A DNA stretch of 64,000 bases from contig CM057475.1 in NCBI GenBank assembly GCA_030035585.1, positions 4,039,501 to 4,103,500 of the forward strand, read 5' to 3'. The DNA comes from Dugong dugon (lineage: Eukaryota > Chordata > Mammalia > Sirenia > Dugongidae). A program made the translations under genes and the position numbers. The notes under the pieces are model-generated. The model did no database searches. It worked only from the letters and a program-made list of their open reading frames with translations, and had not been told where the DNA came from. Below are positions 23,035-34,570 of this stretch, piece by piece (the stretch's first letter is position 1; each line of letters opens with the position of its first letter).

Positions 23035-24365
23035 TAAGGTATTTTCTTTATTCATTTATTGTATGTTTATTGGTTTCATCCTGCTTCTTTGTTTTGTTTT
23101 GTTATGTCATGGCCAGGAATGCTTTGCTGCATGCTTGTCTGTGGGCGTGATAGCTCTCACCACCTTGTCTGGGTGGGCAGGACAGCAGCAGGAAGACCAG
23201 GCAAGTGATGTCTGCCTCCAGATGTTGGTCCAGCAGAGTGGGAGCACTTACAGCCTCTCACCAGATAGGTATGGATGTCGGATGGGGAGTGGTACAAACT
23301 CACTTTCCACTGTTCAGCCACTGGTTGAATGGCAGGAAGGGGGACAGTTCAGGCCCAGTGCAGTGGCTGGCTTGAGCACTGTGGCTGCTTTAGCCACGGT
23401 TACACAGTGACAGCCAGTGGGAGGGGGAGGTGGTATGGGGATAGGTCGGCGGGGGGTGGGGGGGAGGAAAAAAGAGAGAAAGAAAAAGAATAAAAATTGT
23501 AGCTGGCAGGTACAGGCAGAGTGGACCTGGGGGCCAACAGGAAGGGGGAGATGTGGCATTTGGTGCTAGGTGGGAAGTATAAAGAAAAATAAAATAAACA
23601 GCAGTGCAGTGGGGACTGGTGGGTTGAGGCGGGCTGGTGTGCCAGTGGTGCTCTATCTGTGATGGCCAGGTGATAAGTGGGGGCAAGTGGCATACAGGGC
23701 TAGGTGGGAGAAAGAAAAGTAAGAAAGGAAAAAGAGAAAAAAATTGCAGCATGGTGAGATCTCGAGTCAGGGCGGGGTGGACCCATGGCAGTGGCATGCC
23801 AGTGCACAGATAGCTTTCCAGTTGCAGCAGAGTGGCTGGGTCTGTTGGGAATGGGGAGAGGTGGTGTACAGGGCTAGCTGTAGAGGGAGAAAGAAAAGGA
23901 AGAAAGAGAAAAAAATGTCAGAGCAGTGGTTGAGGTGGTGTGGACCCAGGACAGCAGCAGGCCAGTGGCCCTTGTCAAGCCAGTGTGAAGATGGTTGGTG
24001 GGAAGGGGTGGAGGTGGTGTATGGGGCTAGGTGGGAGGGAGAAAGGAAAAGAAGAAAGAAAAAAATCACACCGTGGGGGCTTGTGGGTGGGAGCGGGGCA
24101 GAGCCAGGTTGGCCACAGGCTAGTTGCTCTCTACCCTTGGTGGTGTGGCATAGCGCGGTGGAAAAGGGTAGAAGTGGGGTACGGGACTAGGTGGGAGGGA
24201 GAAAGAAAAGGAAGGAAAAAAAATGATGTGGCAGGAGCTGGCTTGTGAGGGCAGGGAAGATCCAGGCTGGTGGTGGGTCAGTGGCACTGTAGCAAAGGTG
24301 GCACAGTGTAGCCCAGTGGGAGGGTGTGGATGTGGCATATGGTCAGAAGGGTGAGGGGTGGTAAA
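23035..24365 (-). promoter_or_regulatory. L1 copy D 5' UTR built of tandem monomers
   Basis: This lies immediately upstream of ORF1 on the minus strand, where the internal Pol II promoter of L1 sits. The proximal 370 bp (23035-23404) is single-copy. The distal 950 bp is tandem repeats (next entry). A G-quadruplex-prone stretch (GG-C-GGGGGG-T-GGGGGGG) is at 23447-23466. Tandem monomer promoters are known from mouse L1. Finding one here is an inference from position and repetition; the usual CCAAGATGG start box is absent at 24365, so the 5' end may be truncated. Confidence 0.7.
23405..24360. repeat. Tandem repeat, about six units of 125-175 bp
   Basis: Each unit contains a GGTGGTGTA-GGG(G/C)CTAGGTGGGAG box followed by a GAAAGAAAAGGAAGAAA purine tract, then a GGCCAGTGGC-like stretch. 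The box (or its decayed form) is at 23441, 23566, 23700, 23874, 24027, 24187 and about 24341, giving spacings of 125, 134, 174, 153, 160 and 154 bp. The units differ from one another by substitutions and small indels, so the array is not recent. Long pyrimidine-rich open frames on the minus strand here are by-products of the repeat and are not genes. Confidence 0.85.
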
Positions 24366-25450
24366 ACATGTTTCTTTCATTACCGGGCACTCTGTGTCTC
24401 TTATATCTCTAGGGTATATACCAAGGAGTGCAATGGCTGCACCATAAGGTAGTTCTATTTCTAATTTTTTTGAAGAATCGTCATACTGTTTTCCATTTTA
24501 AATTCTCACCAGCATGCATAAGTGGTCTAATCTCCAAACATCCTCACCAACATTTGTTGTTTCCTGTTTGTTTGTTTTTTTTATTTTGATATCATTGCCA
24601 TTTTAGCAGGGAGTGAGGTGATATATCATTGTAGTTTTCACTTGCATCTCTTTTATGACTAATGACATAGTGCATCTTTTCATGGGTTTGTTGGTTGCTT
24701 GAATGTTAAATGTTTTATAATTTTATATTTTACATGTAAGTCCTATATATATTTTTAGTTACATTTTTAAAAGATGTGAGGGTTTAGGTTGAAGTTCATT
24801 TTTGTGTCTATGGATATTCAGTTGCTGCAGTACCTTTTGTTGAGACGGTTACCCTTTCTCCCTTTAACTGATGTCGCATCTTTGTGAAAAATCAGTTGGA
24901 AATAATTTGCGTGGGCTCTCTGTTCTGTTTCATTGACTTATTTGTCAATTAATGTGCCAATGTGTTTCGATTACTGTAGTTGCATACTAAACCTTAACAT
25001 TAGGTAGAGTGATTCTTCCCAATTTATACTTCTTTTTCCAGGTTATTTTAAGTCTTCTAGTTACTGTGCCTTTCCATTTAAATTTTAGAATAAGCTTGCC
25101 TACGTTTAAAAAAAATTTTTCTGGGATTTTAACATAAATTATGTCAAAATTATAGATCAGTTTGAGAAGAATTGACATTTTTACTATGTTGAGTTGTCCA
25201 ATCCATGTACATGGTTTGTCATTCCTTGTCTCCTTTGAATTTTTTTGTAGGCATTTTTTTCTTTGATGTCTTTCATTTTGTAATTTTCAGCATACAAATA
25301 CTGTACATGTTTTGTCAGATTTATACCTATGTATTTAATTTTCTTTTGGGAAATTGTAAATTGCATATAGAAATTTGATTTTTTTTTTTTTTTTTTTTTT
25401 TTTGCCATTAACCTTGAATCTTGCAACCTTGCTGAACTACTTATTAGTTC
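24366..25450 (-). pseudogene. Older L1 ORF2 fragment (C-terminal half)
   Basis: Minus-strand match to the ORF2 C terminus and thumb: the antisense of an IPYGAAIALLGIYP-like segment (about 24405-24450) and of [29 protein letters not shown] (about 25085-25190). A T24 run at 25380-25403 may be an expanded A tract. It is clearly more diverged than the neighbouring L1s and resembles the older L1M-type lineages shared by placental mammals. The left edge meets the 5' UTR of copy D and the right edge meets an L1 3' end at about 25451. Confidence 0.8.
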
Positions 25451-26233
25451 TAGGACTTTAATTTTAATTATATCTTATTGTGTTTTTGGTGGAAGTTTAC
25501 ATAGAAAAATAGGTTCCTTTTTAACAATTTCTATATATATTGTTCAGTAACGTTGGTTACATTTTTCACAATGTGTCAGCATTCTCATTATTACCCTTCT
25601 AGTTGATCTGTTCCATTAATCTATTTTTGCTGCCCCCTTCCTTCTCATCTTTGCTGTAGGGTAACTGTTGACGGCTCTCACATAGATGATTTTTTTTGAA
25701 GAAGCACAATGCTCATGGGTAATAGTGTTTATTTCATGAGCCAATCTGTTATTTAGCTGAGGTGACCTCCGAGGTTGGTTTCAGTTCAAACTTTAAAGTG
25801 TATCTCAGGGTGATTCTTTCGAGGTTTCTTCTAAAATCAACCAATTCAGTAAGTCAGGCCTTTTGTTTTTTTAAAGATTTTGAGTTTTGTTCTACATTTT
25901 TATCCCATCCTATCTGGCACCATCAATTGAGTCCCTGGTCAGAATGATCAGTAGTGGTAGCTTGGTGCCATCTAGTTCTTCTGGTCTCAGGGTAGATGAG
26001 GCTGTAGTTCATGTAGACTATTAGTACAGTAGACTAGTTTCTTCTTTGAGTTTTTTATTTCCTTCATTCTCTTTTGCCTCCTGACAAGCAGAGCCCAATA
26101 GTTGTATCTTATACGGCTGCTCGGAAGTTTTTAAGACCCCAGATGCTATTCATCAGACTAAGATGTAGAATATAACTTTATGAACTGAGTTATGCTAATT
26201 GAATGAGTTGTTCCACAAGACTACGGTCCTAAG
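25451..26233 (-). mobile_element. L1 copy F, 3' UTR left part
   Basis: The 3' end starts near 25466 with the antisense of the GTAAACTTCCACCAAAAACAC box. The 3' UTR runs on through AAGACCCCAGATGCTATTCATC (about 26136) to TCCTAAG at 26227-26233. There it stops, and poly(T) plus L1 copy E begins. The rest of the 3' UTR appears after another TCCTAAG at 41517-41523. Copy F is therefore the oldest layer of the three-deep nest that ends at 41595. Confidence 0.85.
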
Positions 26234-26244
26234 ATTTTTTTTTT
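26227..26244. repeat. Shared target site: left TSD of L1 copies G and E
   Basis: TCCTAAGA followed by a T run. The same string occurs at 33574-33588 (CCTAAGA plus eight T) and its first seven bases at 41517-41523. Three copies are exactly what two successive insertions at one site should leave. Confidence 0.85.
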
Positions 26245-27707
26245 ATATATATATTTTATTGTACTTCAGGTGAAAGCTTACAGAGCAAATAGTTTCTCAT
26301 GAAATAGTAGTACACATGTTGTTTTTTGACATTGGTTAACAACCCCACAACCTTTTTTTTTGATGAAAATTACAGATGGCCAAAGATACACCGTTTCAAA
26401 AATTTCTACATTCACAGTTCAGTGACATTGACTACGCTCTTCCAACTGTGCTGTTATTCTCACTTAAGATGAAGGCTTACAGAACAAAATAGTTTTTCAT
26501 TTAACAGTTACTACACATGTTGCCCTATGACAATGGTTAACAATCTCACAGCACACCAAGAATATCCTTACTCCACCTTGTGTTCCCTATCACCAGGGGG
26601 CTTCCTTGTCCCCTTCTGTCTTCTGGACCTTGTCAGTGGACTATTGTACCTCTTTAGTCTCATTTGTTTATTTATTTATTTATTTATTTTTATTTTATTT
26701 AAACACCATTTCAAAACTTTTTACTTACACATTTAAGTGATATTGACTATGCTCTTCCAATTGTGCTGCCATTCTCGCCCAAGATGAAGGCTTACAGGAC
26801 AAAACAGCCTCCCATTTAATAGTTACTACAAATGTTGCCCTATAGCAGTGGTCAACAATCTCACAATACATCGACAGTGTCCTTATTCAATTTGTGTTCC
26901 TTATCATCAGTTTCCTACTCTCCCTCTGCCTTCTGGCCCTTGTCACCGGACTCCTGTACATCGTTAGTCCCACTTAGTTTTACTGGGGTGTCCATTCCCA
27001 GGCTTAACATCGAACCTTGAAGGTAACTTCACCTCTGAGCTGAAAGGGTGTCTGGGGGCCACACTCTCGAGGTTTCTCTAGTATTCTTTAGGCCAGTATA
27101 TCTGGTCTTCTTTTTTTTTTTTGGGGGGGAGTTAAAATTATGCTCTACATCCTAATCCAGCTCTGCCCAGAACCCTCTGTTGTGATCCTGGTCAGAGGAG
27201 TCATTGGTGGTAGCCGGGCACCATCCAGCTGTACTGGACTCAGTCCCGTGGAGGCCTTGGTAGCTGTGGACCATTAGTCCTTCGGACTAATCTTTTCCTT
27301 GTATCCTGTTCTCTTCGTTCTCCCTTGTTCCCGAAGGGATGAGATCAGTGGAGTATCTTAGATGGCCGCTCATAGGCTTTTAAGACCCCAGACACTACTC
27401 ACCAAGGTAGAATGTAGAGCATTATCTTTATAAGTAGTGTCATGTCAATTGAGCTAGATGTTCCCCGAGATCATGGTCCCCAGAGCCCTCCATCCAACAA
27501 CACAGTCCCTCAGGGGGTTTGGATGTGTCTATAGGGCCTCCATGACCTTTCCTTGTGCAGGTTGTGTTAGTTTCCCCTGTACTATGTACTATCTCATCTC
27601 TCACCCAAGTTACCACTTACCTATTACCTATTTAGTATTCCCCCCCCCCCATCCCTGGTAACCAACAAGGATTGTTACATTTTGCATGTGAATTTTTTCA
27701 TGGGTTT
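26236..27707 (-). other. L1 3' UTR, copy E, with repeated terminal modules
   Basis: The module containing TGAAGGCTTACAG...GTTAACAATCTCACA occurs three times (about 26270-26350, 26468-26560 and 26783-26875). Internal T runs lie at about 26353-26361 and in a (TTTA)n tract (26664-26702). The part 26376-26663 duplicates 26703-26970. This is either a tandem duplication or a short, 5'-truncated L1 of the same family joined at the tail. The C10 tract at about 27639-27648 is the G-rich 3' UTR tract on the L1 sense strand. Confidence 0.82.
26664..26702. repeat. (TTTA)n tract in L1 3' end
   Basis: About nine TTTA-like units between two near-copies of the L1 terminal block; probably an expanded A-tail on the L1 sense strand. 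A similar (TTTA)n occurs at 59767-59785 in the spacer of copy J. Confidence 0.8.
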
Positions 27708-30700
27708 TTACAATAGAGGTCTCATACAATATTTGTCCTTTTGTGATTGACTTATTTCACTCAGCATGATGTCCTCCAGTTTCATCCATGTTATGAGATG
27801 GTTCACCGATTCATTGTTCTTTCTCGTTGCATAGTACTCCATTGTGTGTATGTACCATAGTTTGTGTATCCATTCGTCTGTTGATGGACATCGAGGTTGT
27901 TTCCATCGTTTTGCTATTGTGAATAATGCTGCCATGAACATAGGTGTGCATATGTCTATTCGAGTGATGACTCTTATTTCTCTAGGATATATTCCTAGGA
28001 GTGGGATTGCTGATCGAATGGTACGTCTATTTCTAGCTTTCTGAGGAAACGCCATATCATTTTCCAAAATGGCTGTATCATTTTGCATTCCCACCAGCAG
28101 TGTATAAGAGTTCCCGTCTCCCCGCAGCCCCTCCAACATTTGTTATTTCCAGTGTTTTTGATTCGTGCCAGTAATGCCGGGGTGAGATGGTATCTCATTG
28201 TGGTTTTAATTTGCATTTCTCTAATGGCTAGTGATCGCGAGCATTTCCTCATGTGTCTGTTGGCCATTTGAATGTCTTCCTTGGTGAAGTGTCTGTTCAT
28301 TTCCTTTGCCCATTTTTTGATAGGATTGGTTGTCTTTTTGTTGTAGAGGTGTTGGATTTTCTTGTAGATTATGGAGATTAGACCTTTGTCTGACTTGTAC
28401 TGTCCAAAAATTTTTTCCCAGTCTGTAGGTTCTCTTTTAACTCTTTTGGTGAAATCTTTTGAAGAGCATAGATGTTTGATTTTTAGAAGATCCCAATTAT
28501 CTAGTTTATCTGTTGGGTTTTTTGTGTTGATGTTTATGGTTTGTATCCTGTTAATGCCATGTATTAAGGTCTGAAGTGTTGGTCCTATTTTTTCTTCTAT
28601 GAATTTTATAGTTTGAGGCTTTATATTCAGGTCTTTGATCCATTTTGAAGTAGTTTTTGTATATGGTGTGAGGTATGGGTCCTGTTTCATTTTTCTACAA
28701 ATGGATATCCAGTTTTGCCAGCACCATTTGTTAAAAAGACTGTCTTTTCCCCATTTGATGTATTTTGGGCCCTTGTCAAAAATCAGGTGACCGTAGGTGG
28801 ATGGATTTACATCTGAGTTCTCAATTCTGTTCCATTGGTCAATGTCTCTGTTGTTGTACCAGTATCAGGCTGTTTTGAGTACCGTAGCTGTATAGTAGGT
28901 TCTCAAGTCAGGTAGTGTGAGTCCTCCAACTTTATTCTTCTTCTTCAGTAGTGCTTTACTTATTCGAGGTTTCTTCCCTTTCCATATAAAGTTAATACTT
29001 AGTTTTTCCATCTCTTTGAAGAATGTTGTTGGTAATAGTATCGGAATTGCATTGTATTTGTAGATTGTTTTAGGTAGAATTGCCATTTTCACAATGTTGA
29101 GTCTGCCTATCCATGAACATGGTATGTTTTTCCATTTATGTAGATCCCTTTGGGTTTCATGCAGCAGTGTTTTGTAGTTTTCTTTGTATAGGTCTTTTAT
29201 GTTCCTGGTCAGATTTATTCCTAAGTATTTGATCTTTTTAGGGGCTATTGAAAATGGTATTGATTTCCTGATCTCCTTTTCATCGTTCTCTTTACCGGTG
29301 TATAGGAATCCAACTGATTTTTGAATGTTTATCTTGTATCCTGCTACTCTGCTGAATCTTTCTATTACTTCCAGTAAATTTCTCGTGGAGTCTTTAGGGT
29401 TTTCTATGTATAGTATTATATCATCTGCAAACAGGGAGAGTTTAACTTCTTCATTACCAATTTGGATGCCCTTTATTTCTTTCTCTTGCCTTACTGCTCT
29501 AGCTAGAACTTCCAGCACAATGTTAAATAGGAGTGGTGATAAAGGGCATCCTTGTCTTGTTCCTGTTTTCAGGGGGAATGTTTTCAGCCTTTCTCCATTA
29601 AGAATGATGTTGGCTGTTGGTTTTGCATAGATGCCCTTTATTATGTTGAGAAATTTCCCTTCTATACCTATTTTATTGAGAGCTTTTATCAGGAATGGGT
29701 GTTGGACTTTGTCAAATGCCTTTTCTGCATCAATTGAGATAATCATGTGATTTTTTTCTTTCCTTTTATTTATGTGGTGGATTACGTTGATGGATTTTCT
29801 AATGTTTAACCATCCTTGCATACCTGGTATGAATCCTACTTGGTCGTGGTGTATTATTTTTTTGATATGATACTGAATTCTATTGGCTAGAATTTTGTTC
29901 AGAATTTTTGCATCTATATTCATGAGAGATATTGGTCTGTAATTTTCTTTTTTTGTGATGTCTTTGCCTGGTTTTGGTATCAGCGTTATGCTGGCTTCAT
30001 AGAATGAATTTGGAAGTGTTGCTTCCTCTTCTATGCTCTGAAATAACTTGAGTAGAACTGGTACGAGCTCTTCTGTAAATGTTTTGTAGAATTCTCCAGT
30101 GAAGCCATCTGGGCCAGGGCTTTTTTTGGTTGGGAGTTTGTTTATTACCTTTTCAATCTCTTCTCTTGTTATGGGTCTGTTCAGATTTTCAATATCACTT
30201 TGTTGTAGTTTGGGTAGGCCGTATGTTTCTAGAAATTTATCCATTTCCTCTAGGTTTTCAAATTTGTTGGAATATAGTTTTTCATAATATTCTGTTATAA
30301 TCCTTTTTATTTCAGTTGGGTCTGTTGTAATGTCCCCCATTTCATTTCTTATTTGGGTTATTTGTGCCCTCTGCTGTTTTTCTTTTGTCAGTCTGGCCAG
30401 TGGTTTGTCGATTTTGTTGATTCTTTCAAAGAAACAACTTTTGGTTTTGTTGATTCTTTCTATTGTTTTTCTGTTCTCTATTTCATTGATTTCTGCTCTG
30501 ATCTTTACTATTTCCTTTCTTCCGGTGGTTGTAGGCTTTTTTTGTTGTTCTCTTTCTATTTGTTTGAGTTCTGTAGTTAATGTTTTGATTTTGTCCCTTT
30601 CTTCTTTTTTGATATGTGCATCTATTGCTATAAGTTGTCCTCTGAGGAACGCCTTTGCTGTGTCCCAAAGGTTTTGGTATGATGTGTTTTCATTTTCATT

Positions 30701-31527
30701 TGATTCTAGGAATTTTTTAATTCCATCTCTGATTTCTTCTATTACCCATTGATGTGTAAGCAGATTATTATTCAGTTTCCATGTGTTTGATTTTTTTTCC
30801 TTGCTCTTTCTAGTGTTAATTTCTACTTGATGGCATTGTGGTCAGAGAAGATACTGTGAATTATCTCAGCATTTTGGATCTTGTTGAGGATTGCTCTGTG
30901 GCCTAAGATGTGGTCTATTCTGGAGAACGTTCCATGTGCATTGGAAAAGAATGTGTACTTTGCAGCGGTTGGATGGATTGTTCTATATATGTCTATGAGG
31001 TCCAGTTGGCTGATTGTGTCCTTTAGGTCTTCTGTATCTTTGCTGAGTTTCTTTTTAGTTGTTCTGTCCTTTACTGAGAGTGGTGTGTTGAAGTCTCCTA
31101 CTATTATTGTGGAACTGTCAATTTCTCTTTTCAGTGCTGTTAGAGTTTTTTTTATGTATTTTGGAGCCCTGTCATTGGGTGCATAGATATTTATTATGGT
31201 TATGTCTTCATGGTGGATCATCCCGTTAATCATTATATAGTGTCCTTCTTTGTCTTTTATGGTAGATTTTGTTTTAAAGTCTATTTTATCTGAGATTAGA
31301 ATTGCTACTCCTGCTCTTTTTTGATAGTTGTTAGCTTGATATATTTTTTTCTAACCTTTGATTTTTAATAAATTCACATCTTTGTTTCTAAGATGTGTCT
31401 CTTGTAGACAGCATATAGATGGATCCTGTTTTCTTATCCATTCTGCCACTCTCCGTCGCTTTATGGGTGCATTGAGTCCATTTACGTTCAGTGTAATTAT
31501 TGATAGATGTGAGTTTGTTGCTGTCAT
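27708..31527 (-). pseudogene. L1 ORF2 (endonuclease-reverse transcriptase), copy E
   Basis: The ATG is complementary to 31525-31527. The endonuclease is at about 31527-30825, with GDFN and SRIDHILGHRAILNK visible and a final SDHNAIK. The RT is an open frame of 491 codons (30340-28865) holding [56 protein letters not shown] and an intact FADD (29421-29432). The C-terminal domain includes [14 protein letters not shown]. At least four lesions are seen: Trp to stop at 31351-31353, a 1-nt deletion near 30826, Trp to stop at 28865-28867 and a 1-nt deletion near 28010. A few point changes separate this copy from a coding-competent ancestor. Confidence 0.95.
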
Positions 31528-31958
31528 TTTGTAGTGCTTTTTTTTGTGATGCTGAAGTTTTCTTTGTTCTTCTTACTCTCTTGTGCTGAGTTCCTTTTGT
31601 TTGTGGATTTTGTGTTCATTTCTTTTGTTTTTGTAGGTTTTGTTTTTGTTGAGACTTTATGTTTTTCGTTTTTATTTTTATGAGTTGGTTTGTTAACTTT
31701 TTTTGTGGTTACCATGAATTTTACCCTTATCTTTATAGTTTTGAAGCAGTCTACCGTTACTTGGTATTGCCTTGCCTTCTTCTCCTTTAGAAGGTTGTAT
31801 ACCTATGCCGTTTGTTCCCTCTTTCATTGTTTTGATGTTGTTGTCATCCTTTGATTGATTTCTCTGATTCCCTGTTGTATATCTTTTGTTTTTGGAAAGT
31901 CGTCTGTAGTTCAGTTCCTAGAATGGTATCTGGTTCATGTTAACCTGCGTCCTAGGTC

Positions 31959-33008
31959 CTACGTCCTGCCTGAGGGCTTAAGCTGTTTGTCCTCAGATCG
32001 AAGAACTCCCTTTAATAATTCTTGTAAGTTTGGTTTGACTTTTGCATATTCCTTTAGTTTCTGTTTATCTGGAAATGACCTAATTTCACCATCAAATCTG
32101 AATGAGAGTTTTGCAGGATATATTATTCTTGGCTGACAATTTTTTTCTTTCAAGATTTTATATATGTCATCCCATTGCCTTCTTGCCTGCATGGTTTCTG
32201 CTGAATAATCTGAGCTTAGTCTTATTGTTTCTCCTCTGTACGTGACTTCTTGTTTTTCACGAGCTGCTCTCAGGATTCTTTGTTTGTCTTTAGTTTTAGC
32301 GAGTGTGAATATGATATGTCTTGGTGATTTTATTTTGGGGTCTCTTCTATATGGGGTTCGTTGAGCTTCTTGGATGACCAGCTTTTCATCTTTCATGATA
32401 TTGGGAAAGTTTTCTGTCAGCAGTTCCTCAATGATCCTCTCTGTGTTTTCTGTTTTCTCCCCCTGTTCTGGTATGCCAATCACTCATAAGTTTCTGCTTT
32501 TAATTGTGTCCCACATAACTCTCAAGGTCTCTTCATTTTTCTTTGTTCTTTTTTCTGAGTTTTCCTGAAACAGAGTTGTATCCAAGTGTTTGTCTTCAGT
32601 TCCACTGATCCTGTCTTCCATGGTTTCAAATCTACTTCTCAGCCCTTCTATGACACCGTCCATTTCTGAAATCTTGTTGTTTATCTTTTGGATTTCTAAT
32701 TGTTGTTTTTGTATAATTTCGAGTTGTGAATTTATTTTGGCATTTTGTTCCTGCATCATCTTCCTGAATTCTTCCAATTTTTTGTGTGTATTTTCCATGA
32801 ATTTCTCTATTTTTTCCTCATGTTTGTCAGCTTTTTGCCTCAGTTCTTGGAAAATTCCGAGTATTAGTGATTTGAGTTCCGTATCAGGTACTTCTAGTGC
32901 ATTTTCTTCCACAGGAGAGTTATCTGGTGTTTTAATTTGGACGCCTATTGGAGCCATCTTGTCTTGTTTTTGTAAATGTTTTGATATTGTTTGCTGTTTT
33001 CGGGGCAT
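31959..33008 (-). pseudogene. L1 ORF1, copy E, interrupted by one stop
   Basis: It starts at the ATG complementary to 33006-33008 (MPRKQQTISKHLQKQDKM). A leader of about 50 residues precedes the Glu/Lys-rich coiled coil (residues about 50-140). The RNA-binding and C-terminal domains run from about residue 175 to 348 (NFPNIMKDEKLVIQ, SPRHIIFTLAK, RQWDDIYKILKEKN). The only visible lesion is a TGA at 32484-32486 in place of the Arg codon of LRVIGIPEQG. It is the same codon that is lost in copy A. Otherwise the frame is open for about 349 codons. Confidence 0.95.
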
Positions 33009-33573
33009 TCAGTAGATATTTCTCTCGTTTATTGATTGTAGATTTTTTTTTTTTTTTCGTTCTTGTGGTACAGCTGGGCAGATCTAGTTGAGGAGGAGCC
33101 ACTGGGATGGGTTGCTTGTGGCACTCACCGCAGCCACCAGGACGGTCGGTAGTCAGTGCTGGGCAGGTTCCAATAGGGCGTGCCTGCACCACTTGGTGAT
33201 GTGATGTCTAGTGCACGGTGCAGGTAGGTAGGGTGCAGCGGGAAGATGGTTATGTGTGAAGCTAAGCGGTCGTTCTGTCTCCGACCAGATGCTCTGCAAG
33301 GCTGCTCTTCCGTTTGCTGGTCTCCGATAGGAATCCAAGATGGTGGATCCGTGCTGCGTTAGCTGGTAAGGAATCTCTGCCTGAGTCTCTCCTCGCTCTC
33401 CGTTCTCTTTTAGTATTCTCACTCCGTTTGGTGTTTGGCTGAGTTCTTTATCTCTTCATTTGGTGTTCTAGGGTTTCAGGATTGTTGATTCTCTGTTAGG
33501 CTTAGTATTTCGGATCTTTGCTGTGGAGGGACGGTGTGGTGTTTCTGCCTAGAGCGCCTTCTTGCCCCTCCTC
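33009..33573 (-). promoter_or_regulatory. L1 5' UTR, copy E (short type)
   Basis: Only about 565 bp lies between ORF1 and the TSD, against about 1.4 kb in copies B, G and J. No obvious similarity to either those or the tandem array of copy D is seen. A CCAAGATGG motif (the YY1-type core) lies at about 33337-33345 on the plus strand, that is, in antisense to L1 and about 230 bp inside the element. A T run is at 33042-33057. Either this L1 lineage has a distinct promoter or this copy lost the distal part. Confidence 0.7.
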
Positions 33574-33588
33574 CCTAAGATTTTTTTT

Positions 33589-34570
33589 ACTGTGCTTTAA
33601 GTGAAAGTTTACAGTTCAAGTTAGTTTCTCATACAAAAATTTACACACACATTGTTATGTGACCCTAGTTGCTCTCCCAATACTGTGACAGCACACTCCT
33701 CCTTTCCACCTCGCAGTTTCTGTGTCCATTCAACCAGCTCCTGTACTTTTATGCCTTCTCATCTTGCCTCCAGACAGAAACTGCCCATTTAGTCTCATGT
33801 ATCTACTTGAGCTAAGAGGCACACTCTTCATGAGTATAATTTTATGTCTTATAATCCAGTATAATCTTTGTCTAAAGAGTAGGCTTCCAGAATGGTTTTA
33901 GTTTTGGGTTAACAGAGAATCCGGGGATCATGTTTTCCAGAGACTATCCAGTCTCAGACAGACCATTAAGTCTCATCTTTTTACTAGAATTTGAGTTCTG
34001 CACCCCACTTTGCTCTGTCAGGGACTCTTTGTTTTGTTCCCTGTCAGGGTGGTCATTTGTGGAAGCCGGGCACCATCTAGTTATTCTGGTCTCAGGCTGA
34101 TGGAGTCTCTGGTTTATGTGGCCCTTTTGTCTCTTGAGCTGATATTTTCCTTGTGTCTTTGGTGTTCTTCATTCTCCTTTGCTCCAGGTGGGTTGGGACC
34201 AATTGAAGATTCTTAGATAGCTGCTTGCTAGCTTTTAAGACCCTAGATGCCACTCACCAAAGTAGGATGCAGAACATTTTCTTAATAAACTTTGTTATAC
34301 CAGTTGACCTAGATGTCCCCTGAAACTGTGGTCCCCTGACCCCAGCCCCTCATACTTTGTCCCTTAAAGTGTTTGGTTGTGTTCAGGAAACTTCATAGCT
34401 TTTGGTTTAGTACAATTTTGCTGACTTCCCCTGTAGTGTGTGTTGTCCTTCCCTTCACCTAAGATAATTCTTGTCTACTATCTAGTTAGTGAAGAACACT
34501 CTCCCTCCCTCCCCACCCTTGTAACCATCAAAGAATGCTTTCTTCTGTGTTTAAACCTTTTCTTGAGTTA
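33589..34570 (-). other. L1 3' UTR, copy G
   Basis: Collinear with the 3' UTRs of D and J. The pyrimidine tract at 34498-34518 (CTCCCTCCCTCCCCACCC) is a G-rich quadruplex motif on the L1 sense strand, placed as in copy B. The portion 33916-34237 is the template of the inverted copy inside ORF2. The terminal module is single, as in B. Confidence 0.85.

Larger units (their letters stand above)
19722..24365 (-). mobile_element. L1 copy D, main body, with internal deletion and tandem-repeat 5' UTR
   Basis: Read right to left: tandem-repeat 5' UTR (24365-23035), ORF1 (23034-21992), spacer, then ORF2 from 21569. ORF2 is cut at 19722, about 430 bp before its end. Within it the sequence jumps at about 21037-21060 from the RT (GCPLSPLL region) to the endonuclease C terminus, a loss of roughly 1.4 kb compared with copy E. 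The missing ORF2 end and 3' UTR are best explained by the L1 fragment at 7421-8350, on the far side of RTE copy C. Confidence 0.88.
26236..33573 (-). mobile_element. Complete L1 retrotransposon, copy E (best preserved in window)
   Basis: Read right to left: 5' UTR (33573-33009), ORF1 (33008-31959), spacer, ORF2 (31527-27708) and 3' UTR (27707-26236), about 7.3 kb. A TSD of CCTAAGA plus T run bounds it. It belongs to the same subfamily as copy A. It holds the longest uninterrupted coding stretch in the window, 491 codons of RT. The few lesions suggest it is among the youngest insertions here, consistent with its position as the innermost layer of the F-G-E nest. Confidence 0.94.

Noticed and set aside
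23405-24360. CRISPR array
   Set aside because: Units are 125-175 bp, imperfect and without short direct repeats separated by unique spacers; the context is mammalian L1.
23314-24380. Several long Pro/Ser/Phe-rich open frames on the minus strand and Gly/Trp-rich ones on the plus strand
   Set aside because: They come from the tandem repeat in the L1 5' UTR; low complexity, overlapping in several frames, no domain.
29325-30752. Plus-strand open frames of 100-140 codons over copy E
   Set aside because: Antisense shadows of ORF2; they recur at the same places in copies A, B, D, G and J because the L1 coding strand is A-rich and poor in antisense stops.
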